The position numbers were made by a program, and so were the translations under genes. The notes below the pieces were generated by a model, which was not told where the DNA came from, did no database searches, and saw nothing but the letters and a program-made list of their open reading frames with translations. A DNA stretch of 7,476 nucleotides from Lachnospiraceae bacterium UBA1721 (GTDB lineage Bacteria; Bacillota; Clostridia; Lachnospirales; Lachnospiraceae), in contig DCIR01000074.1 of assembly GCA_002317155.1 (NCBI GenBank), positions 1,613-9,088 of the forward strand, given 5' to 3'. This document shows positions 6,514-7,476 of the stretch, in pieces; position 1 is the stretch's first letter; each line of letters opens with the position of its first letter.

Positions 6514-6547
6514 TCTGCATTTTTTGTCGTTCGCTGTTTGCAAGATC

Positions 6548-6556
6548 ATAATATCA
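6548..6556 (-). promoter_or_regulatory. Candidate extended -10 promoter of the small membrane protein operon
   Basis: On the minus strand TGA TATTAT is an extended -10 with 5 of 6 consensus bases in the hexamer. No good -35 is found at 16-18 nt upstream. A start near 6541 would give a leader of about 160 nt, most of it the CA-rich repeat tract, before the 74-aa gene. The two palindromes would be centred about 43 and 76 bp upstream of this start. Confidence 0.4.
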
Positions 6557-6575
6557 AGTCTCGGATTAGCCCCGC

Positions 6576-6626
6576 ATCACATAATGATGTAATTTTGACG
6601 AAAGGCATATCACATAATGATGTGAT
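6576..6626. promoter_or_regulatory. Pair of palindromic operator-like elements, 33 bp apart
   Basis: ATCACAT-AATG-ATGTGAT at 6609-6626 is a perfect inverted repeat with 7-bp arms. At 6576-6593 the same sequence recurs with one arm mismatch (ATGTAAT), so the first 15 bases, ATCACATAATGATGT, are an exact direct repeat with a 33-bp period, about three helical turns. The pair sits between two divergent candidate promoters, the normal setting for a dimeric transcription factor acting in both directions. The arm TCACA/TGTGA resembles half-sites of the CRP/FNR family in inverted orientation, but I cannot assign a regulator. Confidence 0.6.
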
Positions 6627-6635
6627 TTACTGATG

Positions 6636-6663
6636 TTCATTTACTGATATGATGAATTATAAT
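6636..6663 (+). promoter_or_regulatory. Candidate promoter of the plus-strand membrane protein gene
   Basis: A perfect -10 TATAAT (6658-6663) lies 16 nt after the weak -35-like TTCATT (6636-6641). Transcription would start near 6670, giving a leader of only about 22 nt that includes the ribosome site. The poor -35, with a palindrome centred about 52 bp upstream of the start, would suit activation by a bound regulator. Confidence 0.5.
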
Positions 6664-6691
6664 TAATATGATAGAAACGGAGGATTCTCTG

Positions 6692-7476
6692 ATGCTTAAT
6701 AAAAAGAAGGCATTTTTGTATATGTCTTTTGTCTTTATATTCTTAATACTGACCTCCGGGTTGCATTATATAAACATTCCCAATCCGGAACTGAGCCACT
6801 TCAGACATCTGCTTCGTGGCTTTCTCGAGATGATTCCCTTGATTATCTGGTACTGGTTCGTTAAGACCAGGGTAATTCAACCATCAGTACGCAGATACCT
6901 GATCATCGAGAGTCTGACAATGCAGTTCTCCATGTTTGTCATTTATCTTCAGACCGTAGTCGTTACGGAAAACATCAATCTGATGGCTCTGTCCGTAATA
7001 GGTATTTTTGTTCCATATTTTATATTCCCGGTATTTAGCTTAATGGCTACACTCTGTCTTGGTATGCCCGAGCAGTACAAGTTGCCCAAAGTATATCTGC
7101 TGTTGCCGGCTGCTGCCTTTATCCTCGGAATACTGTGTTTTACCAACTATCTGCATGAAGGATTTTTCAAATTTGAAATACTTCCCGATGATATCAACAG
7201 ATCTTCGGTGGAATTAAGATGGCTGTGCTATGTCACTATCGTATTCTGCTTCATAGTAGTCCTCTGGCGTCTGATTGCCACTCACAATTTCATACGCAAG
7301 TCCGGAAGCATTATGACCTTCGTGATGATTCTTTTGTCGTATATATCTATCGGAATCTATCACATTCCCTACATCATGAACGGCTTCGTACTTCCTTGGG
7401 AGCTGGTAGGCAGTACCCAGTACACCTTCTTCATAGAAATACTCAGCTGGATAATCTGTATGTCCACAGGACTGGT
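6692..7476 (+). CDS. Polytopic membrane protein, 7TM-sensor-like, 3' end beyond window
   Basis: The frame is open from the ATG at 6692 to the window edge (261 full codons). GGAGGA lies 7 nt upstream of the ATG, so the start is secure. Hydrophobic segments lie near residues 8-26, 45-57, 70-91, 98-123, 134-150, 177-196, 206-228 and 244-260. The motif FTNYLH (150-155) after the fifth helix, and a glutamate (E249) in the last helix before CMSTGL, resemble the 7TM N-terminal sensor region (HisKA_7TM type) that precedes kinase, GGDEF, LytTR or other output domains. The output part, if any, lies outside the window. The gene is transcribed away from the other genes and shares the divergent promoter region with the small membrane protein operon. 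The family call is a resemblance recalled from memory, not a search result. Confidence 0.75.
   Translation, partial: MLNKKKAFLYMSFVFIFLILTSGLHYINIPNPELSHFRHLLRGFLEMIPLIIWYWFVKTRVIQPSVRRYLIIESLTMQFSMFVIYLQTVVVTENINLMALSVIGIFVPYFIFPVFSLMATLCLGMPEQYKLPKVYLLLPAAAFILGILCFTNYLHEGFFKFEILPDDINRSSVELRWLCYVTIVFCFIVVLWRLIATHNFIRKSGSIMTFVMILLSYISIGIYHIPYIMNGFVLPWELVGSTQYTFFIEILSWIICMSTGL

Noticed and set aside
6233..6520. Minus-strand open frame of 95 codons rich in Lys, Asn, Thr and Gln
   Set aside because: It has no ribosome site, its first half is just the translated CA-rich repeats, and its second half overlaps the well-supported 74-aa gene in another frame.
6576..6626. Transposon ends or target-site duplications
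   Set aside because: The two palindromes flank only about 15 bp of sequence and no transposase is near. Operators are a better explanation.
6442..6633. Plus-strand open frame rich in Phe, Leu, Val and Cys across the repeat tract
   Set aside because: The apparent hydrophobic protein is a product of the T/G-rich repeats. It lacks a ribosome site and runs through the palindromic promoter elements.

Overview
The window looks like part of a low-GC Firmicutes chromosome, most likely an anaerobic gut or rumen member of the Lachnospiraceae. The clues are strong AGGAGG-type ribosome binding sites, rho-independent terminators, an HPK10 (AgrC-like) sensor kinase paired with a LytTR response regulator, and a beta-propeller-like lipoprotein of a type common in that family. 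The family-level guess is an inference; no rRNA or marker gene is present.

Layout. Everything from 1 to 6378 is read on the minus strand, so it runs from high to low coordinates. (a) 6378-5375: three small membrane-anchored proteins of 74, 161 and 61 aa, closed by a clear terminator (5272-5316). (b) 5171-2544: a LytTR response regulator followed by a six-TM histidine kinase, closed by a second terminator (2448-2485). (c) 2333-1: a DUF5050-like lipoprotein, an ABC transporter ATPase and the first 18 codons of what is probably its permease, cut by the window edge. (d) From 6692 to the right edge, on the plus strand, is the 5' part of a polytopic membrane protein that resembles the 7TM sensor region found at the N-terminus of some signalling proteins. 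It is still open at the window end.

The 313-base gap at 6379-6691 is a divergent promoter region. It holds two copies of a palindromic element 33 bp apart, a perfect TATAAT for the plus-strand gene, an extended -10 for the minus-strand operon, and a U-poor CA-rich leader with 22-23 bp tandem repeats in front of the 74-aa gene.

How it may work together (inference): the kinase senses something at the membrane, phosphorylates the LytTR regulator, and the regulator controls the neighbouring lipoprotein/ABC operon. Two near-identical 11-bp direct repeats spaced exactly 21 bp apart lie just upstream of a candidate promoter for that operon, the spacing expected of LytTR targets. The kinase's membrane part (one TM, a ~155-residue outside domain, then five TMs) has the topology of an ABC-2 permease, which makes this locus the most interesting part of the window.
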